Positions 46,171 to 58,552 are shown, counted from the first letter of the stretch. The stretch is DNA of 63,585 bases from Gamarada debralockiae (GCA_002803225.1 NXFV01001232.1:1-63585), one strand, 5' to 3'. The notes: generated by a model from the sequence alone, not told the origin. Program-made: numbers and translations.

Positions 46171-47349
46171 ATGCCATTACGAATAACACCCCGCCAGGCC
46201 CTCCGCCTCACGCCCCGACAAACCTCCAATACGCAATGTCGTCGCCCAATCTCCGAAACCCCCTCCGTCCGCACTCTTGCAACCAAACCACCCACCCAAC
46301 GCCTCCTCGATCCCATAACTCTACACCGTCTCGAAGTCCAACGTCGCGCGTACTACAAACGCCGCTCCTACTATGCCGCCGCAGGCTTCGTCTTCGGCAT
46401 GGCAGCTATATGGGTGACGGCCACCTCAATCGAGCTACCTCCCGCCGACGGTTCTGGGCCAGCGAAGATGGATTCTGGACCAGACAAGAGGAAGAATGAT
46501 CCGATGGTCGTGCTAGGGAAGGAGAGGAAGGTTGTTGTGCAGAAATTGGGGGAGGAACCGGAGGAGATTCCGGATGTGGTTGAGACGGGGACGAGTACCG
46601 TTCCCACGTTCCCGCGCGTGCTGGGGTTTTATGATGATGAGACAGGAAAGGGAAGAGAGGAAGGAGAGACGGAATACCAATTGGTAGGATTAGGGATCAG
46701 GACTGTTAGTTTCTTGGGGATTCAGGTTTATGTTGTGGGGATGTATATCGCTACGGATGATATCGCTGCGTTGCAGGAGAGTTTGGTGAAGAAGATTTCG
46801 CCGGGCGCTTCGACATTGGTTGCGGGCGAGAAGGAGAGTTTGGAGAAGTTGCTTTATGATCCAGAGGAGGGAGAGAAGGTTTGGGGGGATGTGTTGAGGG
46901 ACACGGGCGTTAGGACATTGATCAGGATTGTGCCGACGAGGAATACGGATTTCCATCATCTGCGCGATGGATGGGTTCGTCAGATTACTGCACGCGCTCA
47001 AAGTCCTGCGAATAAACAAGAATATGGGGAAGAAAGCTTCGGTGTGGCAATGGGGGAGTTTAAGAGGTTGTTTAATAGAGGAAGCGTGCCGAAGCAAAAG
47101 GAATTGCTGTTGAGTAGGGATCGGAAGGGGAAATTGGCGGTTTGGTATGATGATGGGAAGAGTGGTGCGCAGAGACTCGGTGAGGTGGTCGATGAGAGGA
47201 TATCCAGAGCTGTATGGTTAAACTACCTGGCTGGTAAGACGGTTGCGAGTGAGGGCGCCAGGAAAAGCATTGTGGAGGGTGTTATGGAGTTCGTGGAGCG
47301 GCCAGTTGGTACCGTTGCTGCGCAGGTGCATGAGGTTCAGCATGTATGA
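46171..47349 (+). CDS. AIM18: AIM18-like mitochondrial chalcone-isomerase-fold protein
   Basis: Single exon, 392 residues. The start is the ATG at 46171 in a CACCAAA context; the frame upstream opens only from a TTG. The N-terminus is Arg/Thr-rich without acids (LRITPRQALRLTPRQ), a mitochondrial presequence, followed by RRSYYAAAGFVFGMAAIWVTA (about 68-88), a likely inner-membrane helix. The C-terminal domain has the chalcone-isomerase-like pattern: YQLVGLGIRTVSFLGIQVYVVGMYI, LIRIVPTRNTDFHHLRDGW, VWLNYLAGKTVASEGARKSI. Yeast Aim18 and Aim46 have this fold without known isomerase activity and affect mitochondrial inheritance. The gene appears intact. Confidence 0.88.
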   Translation: MPLRITPRQALRLTPRQTSNTQCRRPISETPSVRTLATKPPTQRLLDPITLHRLEVQRRAYYKRRSYYAAAGFVFGMAAIWVTATSIELPPADGSGPAKMDSGPDKRKNDPMVVLGKERKVVVQKLGEEPEEIPDVVETGTSTVPTFPRVLGFYDDETGKGREEGETEYQLVGLGIRTVSFLGIQVYVVGMYIATDDIAALQESLVKKISPGASTLVAGEKESLEKLLYDPEEGEKVWGDVLRDTGVRTLIRIVPTRNTDFHHLRDGWVRQITARAQSPANKQEYGEESFGVAMGEFKRLFNRGSVPKQKELLLSRDRKGKLAVWYDDGKSGAQRLGEVVDERISRAVWLNYLAGKTVASEGARKSIVEGVMEFVERPVGTVAAQVHEVQHV

Positions 47350-47522
47350 TATGTATTATATTGTATCATTTTGCAAGGAATAGACGACACTTCATCCAAC
47401 AATCGAAATTCTGCAAGGTTTTTTTGTTGTCTATCTATCGTAATCATCGCTATCCACGGGTATCAACCGCCACCCTGCCAGTTTCATATCCAAATCTATC
47501 CACTTAGTGTCCAATATGAGCT

Positions 47523-47945
<423 letters not shown>

Positions 47946-48518
47946 ATTTGCTGGATTGACTGGCGTCGAAGAGAGGAATCTGCGTAGGAACGAAATGTTG
48001 GGCAACTGATTGTTTGCCGTCTGCTTGTGGGAGAGTTTGTTTATTTTGTAATTGAGGTGAGGGCGATGCCTTTAAATAATGAGGTAGGGCAGAGCTTTAA
48101 ACCCGAGGATGAATGCTGAAACGGCAGTGAATCGATCTGATTAATACGGCAAGGCCATGAAGGTCTAGAAATGACGCAAGGGAATCGTGGGACAGGGTAG
48201 AAGAGTGACTAAGCGAGACACGGCAACCAATGGACCCTCAATTTGGAATTAATGGATGCCAGTAGAATTGACGGTCTCTGCTGGCAGATTCGATCATTCG
48301 ATCATGTAAGTCAGCATTTGGAATAAAGTCAACAAAAGAAAAGTCAATGAATTGAATATTTACATTTACTGGTTTTGAACTGACTCCATGATATAGCTCG
48401 TGACTTTCTAACGCCTCATCTTGCTGATCTTTGTGATCTGACCTTACCGCCGCCAAACGTTCATCCGCCCCGAAATTTTATTTCGAGAACAACTCACAAC
48501 CTCACTCGCTTCCAACAG

Positions 48519-49747
48519 TCCGCCTTGACTCCCTCCGCGCTGATCTCCTCTCCACCAAGTCGCCGCAACCCTCGACCAACAAATCGCAAGGCAAAAGCAA
48601 GTCCTACAAAAGGACTAGAAGGAAATCAGACAAGGTGGCTTCCAGCGCAGTGGCATCGCACGGTGCCACCCTGTCATCTCTCATTCAGCGCCTTCCTGAC
48701 TCTCTTCAGAGCTACATCGCTGGCGCCTACACCTCACTCCCTTTCCCAGCACAATCGTACCTCAACTCCGTCGGCAAAGCTACGCATCTCGACCAAATCC
48801 CTCCTACCGCCTTAGCTAGCACCCTCCTCGTCCTCTTCGTAGCAGCTGTCACAATGAGCTCTTGGCGCTCTGCCTTCTGGGGTAACAGTGCGTCCCGATT
48901 ATCACCTTTTGGAAGCAGACAGTACCCGCCTAATGTCACCGACGATGATTTCTCCTATATCACCTCCTCAGATCTCGCGGAACCGAGAGCAACATACGAC
49001 CCACATCGCGCGCCTCCACCGTCCATGCAAGCAGACGACGACGTCTTGCTAGTTAAGAACAAAGGCATCACGTACCCGATCAAGTTCCCAGCATACAGTA
49101 TAGGAGACGGGAAGTTACAGGTGGGGGATTTGAGGGAGAAGGCCGCACATGTTATGGGTTTGCCGTTGCGGAGTGCGGGGCGATTGAAGCTACTTTATAA
49201 GGGCCAGCAATTGAAGGATGATTATAGGCCGTGCAGGGATTACGCATTGAAGAATCAGAGTGAGGTGTTGTGCATAATTGGGGAACCACAGGACGAGAGC
49301 GAATCGGATGGCGAGGGGAGTGAAAGTCTGGCAGATTCCACTGGGAGCAAGAAGAAGAAGCGGAATCGAAAGTCTAAGAAGGGCAAAAAGGGGAAGGGAG
49401 ATCCGAACTTAAGTCCTGGTGATGGGCAGAGCTCTGCGAATTCGAGAAACGTTTCACCTGGCCCTTCGGCACCGAAGACTGCGATTGAGAAGCTGCAGGC
49501 TATATCCTCGCATTTCCATACCAAGATCTTGCCGCTGTGTGTCCAGTTTACGGCTGCGCCACCAACAGATCCGAAGAAGAGGGATTTCGAGCATAAGAAG
49601 TTGAGCGAGACAATTATGAACGAGGTACTTTTGAAGTTGGATGCTGTGGAGACGGAAGGCGATAGTGAGGCTCGGGAGAAGAGAAGAGCTTTGGTTAGGG
49701 AGACACAGGGAGTGTTGAATGGGTTGGATGAGAGAATTGCTCAATAA
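48519..49747 (+). CDS. BAG-domain cochaperone with ubiquitin-like domain (5' exon not resolved)
   Basis: The frame is open from an AG acceptor at 48517-48518 ([19 protein letters not shown] N-terminus) to a TAA at 49745-49747, so the start ATG lies in a short first exon upstream that I could not place. Order: basic N-terminal region, hydrophobic helix [13 protein letters not shown] that may anchor it in a membrane, ubiquitin-like domain ([45 protein letters not shown]), a Lys/Arg-rich linker, and a C-terminal BAG domain ([38 protein letters not shown]). BAG domains bind the Hsp70 nucleotide-binding domain and speed ADP release. Membrane anchoring plus BAG recalls yeast Snl1. Confidence 0.85.
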
Positions 49748-50755
49748 TCGTGGTTCTCGAGCGTGTTTACTTCATGGGCAGCTTTACGAATTCCCTTTGA
49801 TGATGATAGGTCTTCTGCATTTGCATTTCCTGGGATCACTCCTCAGTTAGGAGGCTGCTTTTGAGCGGTTCCAGCCAGCAAGGCGTTTTCATCATTGTGT
49901 CTATAGAGAGAGATCTGTACTGTTATAGTCTAGGGTTTGATAGAACCTGGACCATAGAATTCATACGTTTCCGTTAGGCCTTCGAATTGTGATTCATGAT
50001 CAGGTGACCTCCAAATGCTGCCCCCTTTTTTGTGATCGCAATCGACCTTTGAAGGCGGAGGGGGTTGAAGCCCAGCCGATTCATACCAGAAATTTGGCGC
50101 CAATCATTCTCAATACACAGAATGTACGGACATCTGGGCATATTTTTTCTTGCAGAGAGGGGAGACTCTGGAGGGAGGGAACAAGTGCATTTCTTGATGG
50201 ATACGACTGCACAGTGAAGATAGAATTCCCTTTGGTTCTGAGCCTAGTATTTACCCTCATCAAATCATAATTCTGCTACCAAAAGTAGAATCCATTCGCA
50301 ATTATTTAAAAGCTTTCATGTTCTTCAGCCGTTCTTTTCTTGAGACCGACGACGCTGCAAAGAGAGGATGGCGAAAATAGATGCAGCAGAACTCAACAGA
50401 ATCTCACTACAGCAAATAAACATATTCAAGCTTCGATGAAGCCTAAAATAAGAATTTATCCAGTTTCTTTCTTTCTTCCTTTTTCCTTTAAAATTTGCAT
50501 TGAACTTCAAGCTCTAAGCTCTCTTTCCCTCGAATCGAATTTGAAAATCTCAGGGTGTTAGCCCTGAGTGTGGCTCCTAAGCGAGAAAAACCACGCTAAC
50601 GAGCCCTCACAATGGGGACTTCGCGATCTCGCTCCAAAGAAACCCAAGACGATTCCAACGACAAATACGACAACCTCCTCCACCAAATTGAAGGTAGAGG
50701 ATACCGACAACCCTTTCGATATCTGTCTTCTCATCTTCGCGTGAAGCAGGACAAA
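49748..50755. other. Intergenic, BAG 3' end and RPL16 promoter
   Basis: No additional gene recognised. Confidence 0.4.
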
Positions 50756-51727
50756 ATGTCGACCTTCGAGCCAGTCGTAAGTTGCTCCTCTTCGCCTTGG
50801 CTTCAACTTTGCGACATCAACATCATGGCTCGGGAAAATTTCAATGAATGGACACAGGAACTTGAGGATGGCATAGCTAACGTTCCCTGCGGTGGTATAG
50901 ATCACGATCGATGGCAAGGGTCATCTCCTTGGTCGCCTGGCCAGCACTGTGGCTAAGCAGTTACTCAACGGACAGAAGATTGTCGTTGTGCGATGCGAGG
51001 CTCTCAACATCTCTGGAGAGTTCTTCCGTGCGAAGCGTACGTTCTACACCCATATCCATACTTGCGAACGAATTGGGGGATACAAATTGATGGCGCAGCA
51101 TGGCATTGTTAAAGGCACAATGGACTGACATACTGACTTCACTTTGCTTACAGTAAAGTACCACGCATACCTCAGAAAGATGACCCGATACAACCCAACC
51201 CGAGGAGGTAAGAAATCATCCTACGCCAACAGAGATGTCGTGTTATGGAAATTGGCAGTGTCTGACTCATATAGGTCCTTTCCATTTCCGTGCTCCATCC
51301 CGAATCTTCTACAAGACTGTCCGTGGCATGATTCCCCACAAGACCGCCCGAGGTGCCGCTGCTATGGAGAGACTCAAGGTTTTCGAGGGTGTCCCACCAC
51401 CATACGACAAGGTCAAGAGAGTGGTTGTTCCCCAAGCTTTGAGAGTGTTGAGATTGAAGCCCGGCCGAAAGTACTGCACGGTTGGCAGATTGAGCCATGA
51501 GGTCGGCTGGAAGTACCAAGATGTTGTTGCTAGGTTAGTAGCATTAGGTCTGACTCTTTGGAATGGTTGGAAACTTACAGTGGACTAGACTTGAGGAGAG
51601 ACGGAAGGTCAAGGGAGCAGCATACTACGCACGCAAGAAGGCCGCACGAAAACAACTGTCCGATGCCCAGAAGAGCGCGAAGGTTGACGACAAGACCAAG
51701 AAGCAGTTAGCTGAATACGGCTACTAG
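50756..51727 (+). CDS. RPL16: 60S ribosomal protein L16 (uL13)
   Basis: Five exons, 50756-50776, 50901-51036, 51154-51207, 51275-51533 and 51589-51727, 202 residues, all junctions in frame. Start MSTFEPV, then [88 protein letters not shown] and a basic C-terminus ending AEYGY, all typical of eukaryotic uL13. The last intron uses GTTAGT and the downstream of two AGs. Seven-codon first exons and multiple introns are usual for fungal ribosomal protein genes. I saw no clear snoRNA boxes in the introns. Confidence 0.97.
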
Positions 51728-52575
51728 ATTCCTTGCTAATGTTTTCGGAAATCAACTCTGCGATATTATGGGAATTTGGGTAGGATGAATGGATGTTCTT
51801 GTTTTCTTTTGCACACCTCACGACAATGCCTTGTTCGACCTGGGTTCTAGGGAGATCCCAAGGCTGGCTCTTCATACAATATAAGACGGGCTGGGAATTA
51901 CTGCGTCGGGAAAAGAGCGCGATGAAGCTCGGTTACTCTGATGTGTATAGCTTTCGTGCCACTCATCAGGAATAAATTCCTCAAACAAGAATGAATGGGT
52001 TGATCGATCATCGAGATGATGTTACTACTGGGTGATGATGGTGAAATCGTTTCATGAGTGAGACGATTTGGATCCTCAATCGACTACGAAGGCACAGTCT
52101 TGATGTAACATACGATACCTGGATCCTATCAAGTTACTGGGGCAGTGGAAGCGTCCGATACTCTCCAAACATCTATGCTGCTTGCGACTGAATATCCTTC
52201 GCCGGGTTAACTCCACGGCCCTTCGAACCCTTTTTTTTTGCAGCTACATCCACATGATTATGGTCCTCTTCTCGATATCAATTGTATTCCACTAGCACTC
52301 ACAGCTAACCTATCTCTTTAAGCCATTCTCTATTTCTCAATCCCTCTGAATGATAAAGCTCAGTCAACATCCCATTAATCCGAACCTTGCACCTTCCTTC
52401 CACATGTGACCCTAAAACGGTTCCGCAACAACTCTCCTTCACATGAAATCATACCCGAACCCAAACTTCAGCCTTGCATGTCCACATCCCCACGATCTCA
52501 AAACCCCATTCGCTAAAATCTGGGCCGGCTTCGCATCCCTTCTGCCGTACCGAGGAAAGCGGAAGCCGCCCGTCC
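51728..52575. other. Intergenic
   Basis: RPL16 3' region and unassigned sequence; no gene seen. Confidence 0.4.
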
Positions 52576-52874
52576 TACGAAGGCCGCGGTCAAAAGTCTG
52601 GAAATTTTAGGGTATTCAAAGCCTGTAGTTATCAAGCGAGCCCTATAAGACCCTGTAATTCTAGGCTAATATGCCTGTAAGCTCCCTATAGCTGATTGGG
52701 CAGACGAGTCACCACTTGAAGTGAAATTGCGAGTTGTCCAATCGCTTTAGAGAGATCACGCTGAATTTACAGGGACCCTTGGTACAAATTACAGGCTCTT
52801 GCAGGGCTGGCTTGATAACTACAGCCTTTTGAATACCCTTCGAATACCCTAAAATTTCCGACGCGGCCTTAGTA
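52576..52874. mobile_element. TA-flanked MITE (Tc1/mariner-type)
   Basis: A 295-bp element (52578-52872) bounded by TA on both sides (52576-52577, 52873-52874). Terminal inverted repeats of about 80-85 bp (52580-52660 and 52786-52870) share AAGGCCGCG, GGAAATTTTAGGGTATTC, TGTAGTTATCAAGC and CCTGTAATT with scattered changes. The right arm has a short internal duplication of GGGTATTC. There is no ORF, as expected for a non-autonomous element. Confidence 0.8.
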
Positions 52875-53123
52875 CCCCAGTACAACGATCAGCTCATGAC
52901 AATCCAGGGCCAGCTACTAATTCACACTTTTCCCCGTCCCAAAAATAAAGATCTGATGTCGTCTGAGGATATGGATCTTTTGTTCGCTCACTGATTCCCT
53001 TCTTGGAAGATTTTGCTCCTAAATTGACTCGTATGGGAGAGGACTAGCATTGTACCCCGGACCCCGCAAACTATTAACGTTAACAACATCATCCCTCAAC
53101 ACACCTAGAAGATACACAGCAAA

Positions 53124-55249
53124 ATGTCACCACCAACCTCCCGCCTCACCTCCCTGCTCTCGCACATCCTCCCTTCTTCGACTTTGGAAGAGGCCTACAA
53201 ACACACCCACCACATCCACCAACTCTCCCCAACCTTCTTCCTCCCCCGCGCAGCGGAAATCGAACCCGACGCTGAAGCCATCTTCCATGTAACAGCAAAC
53301 AACAAAATCCTGCGACGTTCCTACATCGAATTCGCAGACCGCGCTCGAGGTCTTGCCTACTACCTCCTCAAACATAACTTTCAGCGCGTGGGTATACTAG
53401 CACCTAATACCCCAGCATTCTTGGAAAGCATATTCGGAATTGGGGCGAGTGGTGGGATTAATGTTTCGGTCAATTATAGGTTGAAAAAAGAGGATATTAC
53501 TTATATCCTTGACTTCGCCAAAGTTGATTCGGTTATTGTGGATGCGGAATACTTGTCTTTGCTCGATGATTTCAAATCCTCGCATCCGGGGGTGAAGTTT
53601 ATTGTGGATACGGACTATGATGCTACATCGGGGGAGTTATCAGGGCCGTTTGACGAGGCTGTTTTGGAAGGGCTGAAGTGGGATCAAGAGAAGGGGGCAA
53701 AAGGATGGAAGGGATTGAAAGCGCAGTGTGAGGATGAGGATGCTACGATTGCGATCCCGTTTACGAGTGGAACGACAGCGAAACCGAAGGGGGTGGTGTA
53801 TACGCATCGGGGAGTGTATCTGGCGGCGTTGGGGAATGTGATTGAGAGTGGTTTGAATTATCATGTGGGACGGTGTGGGTATCTTTGGACATTGCCTCTG
53901 TTTCACGCTATGGGTTGGAGTAAGTTATTTCTTTTATTTTGTTATGGCTTGGAGATGGGAGTAGGAGGATAAGCAAAGTTGCTCGAGATTCAGGGGTTTG
54001 AAATAAATGATGCTGCTGGAAGAGATTATGGATTCAGCCTTTTCAAGTGGATTCAGTGGTTGACGAGGTGGTCCTTTCGCGGAGTTTTCAATAAGACTGC
54101 CACTGAAACCACTTCGGCCAGTAGTTTATTCCAGTGGTTGTAAATTTTTCTTCTGGAGAACAGTGTTCCTATTCAGTCTCTTTCACTCTCTTCTCCGCAC
54201 CATATGCCCTCAAAATGAATTCTCGAGAGCTAACCCTACCTCTAGCCTTCCCCTGGGCAGTAACAGCCGTCCGCGGCACTCACTATTGCCTTCGCAAAAT
54301 CGACTATCCTCTCATCTGGAAACTCCTCAAAACCGAAAACATCACGCATTTCAATGCCGCACCGACAGTCAACACTCTCCTTTGTGCTGCAAAAGAAGCC
54401 GAAAAACTGCCCAACCCTGTGCGTGTCACCGTCGCCGCCTCTCCTCCAACCGCCCACTTGTTCGAACAAATGACCAACTTGAATCTGATGCCCGTTCATG
54501 TATACGGACTCACAGAAACCTACGGACCAATCACTAAGGGATACCACATGCCTGTCTGGGAGACTCTGCCACTCAAGGAGAAATATGCCAGGATGGCGAG
54601 GCAAGGGCATGGTTTTATTACAGGACTGCCTGTGAGGATCATCAAGACGGGGCAACCAGAAGGCGTGTTGATCGATGTGGCAAAAGACGGAAAGGAGATA
54701 GGAGAGATCGTCTTCTTTGGCAATATCTGCGCGAAAGAATATCTTAACAATCCGAAGGCGACGAGGGAGCTGTTTGCTGGTGGGGGATTGCATTCTGGGG
54801 ATCTAGCGGTTTGGCACCCGGATGGAGCTATCCAGATTTTGGATCGGCAGAAGGATATCATTATCTCTGGTTTGTCCTCCAAATCATTTCTTCCCTCCCT
54901 TTCTCACACACGAAACGGGTGCTAACCCACTGAAATAGGAGGTGAAAACATCTCCTCTGTCGCACTTGAGTCCATGCTAGTCCAACACCCCGACGTCCTA
55001 GAAGCAGGCGTCGTCTCAGTCGCTGATTCTCACTGGGGCGAGAGACCAAAGGCGTTCATCACGGTGAAGGAAGACAAGTCGCTAAAAGGGCAGGATTTAA
55101 TTAATTGGGCCAAGCATGAAAGCAATATCAGCAAATTCATGGTGCCAAGGGAGGTGGAAATTGTGCGAGAGTTGCCGAAGACAAGTACGGGGAAGGTGAA
55201 GAAGAATGTGCTGCGGGCTTGGGCGAAGGGTGATTATTCGGAGAAGTAA
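53124..55249 (+). CDS. AMP-dependent acyl-CoA synthetase/ligase
   Basis: Three exons, 53124-53919, 54246-54869 and 54939-55249, 576 residues. ANL-superfamily motifs: phosphate loop IPFTSGTTAKPKGVVYTH (about 213-230), LPLFHAMGW, aromatic core VYGLTETYGPIT, SGDLAVWHPDGAIQILDRQKD with the hinge Asp, and the C-terminal catalytic Lys in PKTSTGKVKKNVLR. It activates a carboxylic acid as acyl-AMP and transfers it to CoA. The closest recalled group is medium-chain or 4-coumarate-like ligases. The C-terminus is SEK, not a clear PTS1, so peroxisomal location is not supported. The first intron is 326 nt, much longer than others here, and ends CCTCTAG. Confidence 0.93.
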
Positions 55250-55777
55250 AAGATGGAGGTTTGTTGGATGAAAGGTTGGTTTGTGGACCGTTGTATTGTA
55301 GACTCCGCCTGGTGAATGGCTAGAAAGAGTGGCAAGGCGTCAAAAGGATAACGGTTCCATAGTCTTGAATGGAGCTCGTCAAACGCAAGAACGGTGACCC
55401 AGTTTGTGAACAAGACCTATTGAATGTTACCATTCAGAGCTTTAGAATGCCATATCTCCGAGATGAGTTTTGAGCCCAATCAGCTAAAATACTTTACCCA
55501 CGCTACCCCAGTTTTTTAGCTCCAGGAGAGGCTAACAAGGGCCTGCGATAAGCGAGTCTTAGCGTGGGTGATGCTAGAGGTAGAGAGAATTAGAAGTAGA
55601 ATTTTGTTGCCTTCACATATTCACTCGAACTTTGTCACAATGTTATGATACGCCAATCGAAGCTTGACAGGTATTTGAGGGTCCTTACCAGTCGGTAATC
55701 ACAACTTTCCTAATCCGTTCCACACCTACAACCCCACATCTCAAGATCTCAGCCACCCAGGCAGCATCCTGGCAGTC
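55250..55777. other. Intergenic, BCS1-like promoter
   Basis: No gene recognised; promoter side of the BCS1-like gene. Confidence 0.4.
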
Positions 55778-57923
55778 ATGGCACAACCTCCTCCTTCCAT
55801 GAGCAGACTTCTTACGCTTGCCAGAACTGGGCTACAACCGGTACCTCGGATTCATGAGGTCCTCCACAAACCCTATTTTGGGTTTCTGCGCTCCTTCTTT
55901 GCCACCTGGTTGAAGCTTGATCTCACCACTCTCGCTTCCCTTCTGACCATCTTTGGAACCCTTTCTGGCGCCATGCGAATCGTTCAAGGACTGGCCTTGA
56001 AAGTATATTGGTGGTTTACCAAATTCTTCACTGCCTCCATCTCTATAGCTGGCAGCGATAGGCTTAATAGGGAGATTGTCAATTGGCTAGCATCTCAGGT
56101 GTTAACGCGAGGAAACGGTACGAGAATCTTGACTACGCGTACCGAGGCGATTCAGAATGACGCTTTCCACATGCGAAGGACGACGACGGAGAGAAATGAT
56201 TATCTTCAGTAAGCAATTCCCAGGGCAAACTCGGTCCTATTCTATCCAATTTTCAAAGCTCCTCAAGCCTCGCCCGGCTCTGCTCTCTCCCAATCTGTTA
56301 AGCAAATGCTAATTCCGAGACCACAGCGAGAAACGAGTTCCCATTCAGTATCTCCCTACCTTTGGGACCACATGGTTCATCCACAAGCGTAACGTGTTCC
56401 TGGTAAGTAATCTTCAGTGCGTTGTTTTTCCCATTGTGGCCAAGTTCATGACTTAGGCACTAGACTTCTACTCTACAGAATATATTCTAAGGTAGAAAAC
56501 TTGCCTTAGAACTTACGAAACTCTTCTTGGCTCTGTTACGTTCTTTTATTGGGCAAATTCTGAATCTAAAATCTCACAGGTGCAGAGGATACCCTCCACC
56601 CAGGGCAGTCACATGAGTCGGTCCATGGCCATGCCGCAGGAACACGTCGCTGCCCCTGAAGGTGACGAGCCGCTTGTCATTATGTGCCTTGGCCGCTCAG
56701 TGAACCCCATCAAGAAGTTCCTGGACACTTGCCGCGACTTTGCCGAACAGCAAAGAGAAGCCTTTATCACAGTCCGCGCTTCCAAGAGTTCATACCATCA
56801 TAACGCATGGGACACGACGATATTGCGTCCAATTCGACCACTGGCAACAGTACTCTTCGACGAGACCACCAAAAACGAGCTAGTTTCTGATATCAAGAAT
56901 TACCTCGACCCTGTCACCCGGCGATTTTACATAGCACGCGGTATTCCCTATCGAAGAGGCTACCTGTTACACGGCACCCCTGGGACCGGCAAGACATCAC
57001 TCTCCCTCGCTCTTGCAGGCTACTTTGGTCTCGAGCTTTACTTATGTCACCTCCCAAGCGTCCGAGAAGATAACGAGTAAGTAATTCTTGGAGTTGTCCT
57101 ATTTCTGCTGAACGAACTCTTGAATTCTACTTCCAAATTACACCCCAAAGAGGGCGTCTTTGTAGCTGAGTTCATGAACCACCTCGCAAGTTGTCTTCAT
57201 GCCTCGGTTGAACATATACTGACAGTCGTCTTTTCACAGGCTAGAGAGATTATTCACGGCATTGCCACCCCGGTGCATCGTACTTCTTGAAGACATTGAC
57301 GCCGTTGGTATCAAACGACAGCCGGATATGGGAGACGAAGACGATGATGACGAAAAGAATGACAAATTCGATCCCCGTCGGTCTCGCTGCACTTTGTCGG
57401 GCGTTCTTAACGTACTCGACGGGGTCGCATCTCAGGTACCTATTCTCGGATTTCTTTCTTCCTATTTCAGGCTGTTTCGGGAGTCGCGGGAAGAGGTTCT
57501 CCTGAATTACCTCCCACTCTCGCCTCTCCTGAAACTAACTCGGTACTCTTAATCCTGTCAAGAAGAAGTAATGCTGACTCCTAGATCAGGAAGGCCGGAT
57601 TGTACTGATGACCTCTAATCATGCCGACCGGCTCGACGAGGCGTTAGTCAGACCCGGCCGCATTGATAGAATGATCTTCTTGGGCAACATATCTCAGAAA
57701 AGTGCTGAACTCATGTTCCTGCGAATGTACGCCCCTAATCACACGCATGAATCCACACCCCCCGGACGCCAGTCTCGAACTCGGAGACGGAGAGCTACAG
57801 AAGCTTGCTTTGGAGTTCAGCAGTCAAATTCCCGAAAATACGTTTACGCCGGCGCAGCTCCAGGGATATCTCCTCAATCGTCGAAATTCCCCTGCCGCTG
57901 CGGCCGCGGAGGCTTCGGTCTAG
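55778..57923 (+). CDS. BCS1-like mitochondrial AAA ATPase
   Basis: Exons 55778-56208, 56327-56402, 56580-57076, 57240-57435, 57590-57726 and 57773-57923, 495 residues if the last 46-nt intron is real. The N-terminal half holds a hydrophobic segment (LASLLTIFGTLSGAMRIVQGLAL, about 50-72) and the BCS1-specific region (YLPTFGTTWFIHKRN). The AAA core: GYLLHGTPGTGKTSLSLALAG (Walker A), CIVLLEDIDAV (Walker B), RIVLMTSNHADRLDEALVRPGRID. Bcs1 translocates the Rieske protein for complex III; filamentous fungi carry many BCS1-like paralogs whose roles are not established, and this is probably one. An in-frame TAG at 57921 truncates a tail that continues in frame (VDEEKATMEELKARAKEAR), and the 57727-57772 segment may instead mark a frameshift. 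Confidence 0.82.
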
Positions 57924-58012
57924 GTGGATGAAGAGAAAGCGACAATGGAGGAATTAAAGGCACGCGCGAAGGAAGCAAGGAATGGAGAGCCAAAAAACTG
58001 AAGGGAGCGACA

Positions 58013-58552
58013 ATGAAGATGTTGGCCGAAGAAATCGCGAGAACTGGACTCGATATTGACTTGGCCAAAGACCTAGCAGATATGGGTGTTGATATAGGAC
58101 TTGATAGGGTTGCAGCTATGCGAGGTGCTATCAATGGAGGAGGTAGGGGAGAGACGGGGGATGGGGCGCCAGCTACTACCAAGGTGGTTATAAATGAAGA
58201 AGTGAAGGAGGACGTTCCAGCTGCTGCCAAGGAAGAAGCAAACGGAGGGATGAAGAAGGACATCCCGGCTGCTACTAAGGTAGAGACAACTGGAGAGGAG
58301 AAAGAGGTGCCAACTGCTGCTAAGGGAGAGACTGGTGGAGAGGTGAACAAGAACGTGCCAGCTCCTGCCAAGGCAGAAACGAACGGGCTTGCGAAGAGAG
58401 AAGAGTCCCCTGGAATGCAGGGCAAGAACGCGAATAAGGACCCCAATTCCGAGCAAGAGGTGGCCACTGCCAAAATGGAAGCAGCCAATGCAGAGAAGGA
58501 ACCCGTTGGCGGCGTGGGGGGGGGGGTGGGTGGAAATGATAGAAAGTGCTGA
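58013..58552 (+). CDS. Hypothetical Lys/Glu/Ala-rich repeat protein
   Basis: ATG-initiated, 179 codons. After EIARTGLDIDLAKDLADMG comes a region of four to five imperfect units of about 17-20 residues of the form VPAAAKEEANGGMKKD, IPAATKVETTGEEKE, VPTAAKGETGGEVNKN, VPAPAKAETNG, then a Gly-rich end. No known domain. The frame is open upstream toward the BCS1-like gene, so it may be that gene's former C-terminal tail, cut off by the stop and frame changes. The opposite strand also has long ORFs, which are composition shadows of this repeat. Confidence 0.4.
   Translation: MKMLAEEIARTGLDIDLAKDLADMGVDIGLDRVAAMRGAINGGGRGETGDGAPATTKVVINEEVKEDVPAAAKEEANGGMKKDIPAATKVETTGEEKEVPTAAKGETGGEVNKNVPAPAKAETNGLAKREESPGMQGKNANKDPNSEQEVATAKMEAANAEKEPVGGVGGGVGGNDRKC

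Noticed and set aside
50777..51153. snoRNA in RPL16 introns
   Set aside because: No convincing C (RTGATGA) plus D (CTGA) box pair with terminal stem was found by eye.
55200..55249. Peroxisomal PTS1 on the acyl-CoA ligase
   Set aside because: The C-terminus is SEK, which is outside the usual SKL-type consensus.
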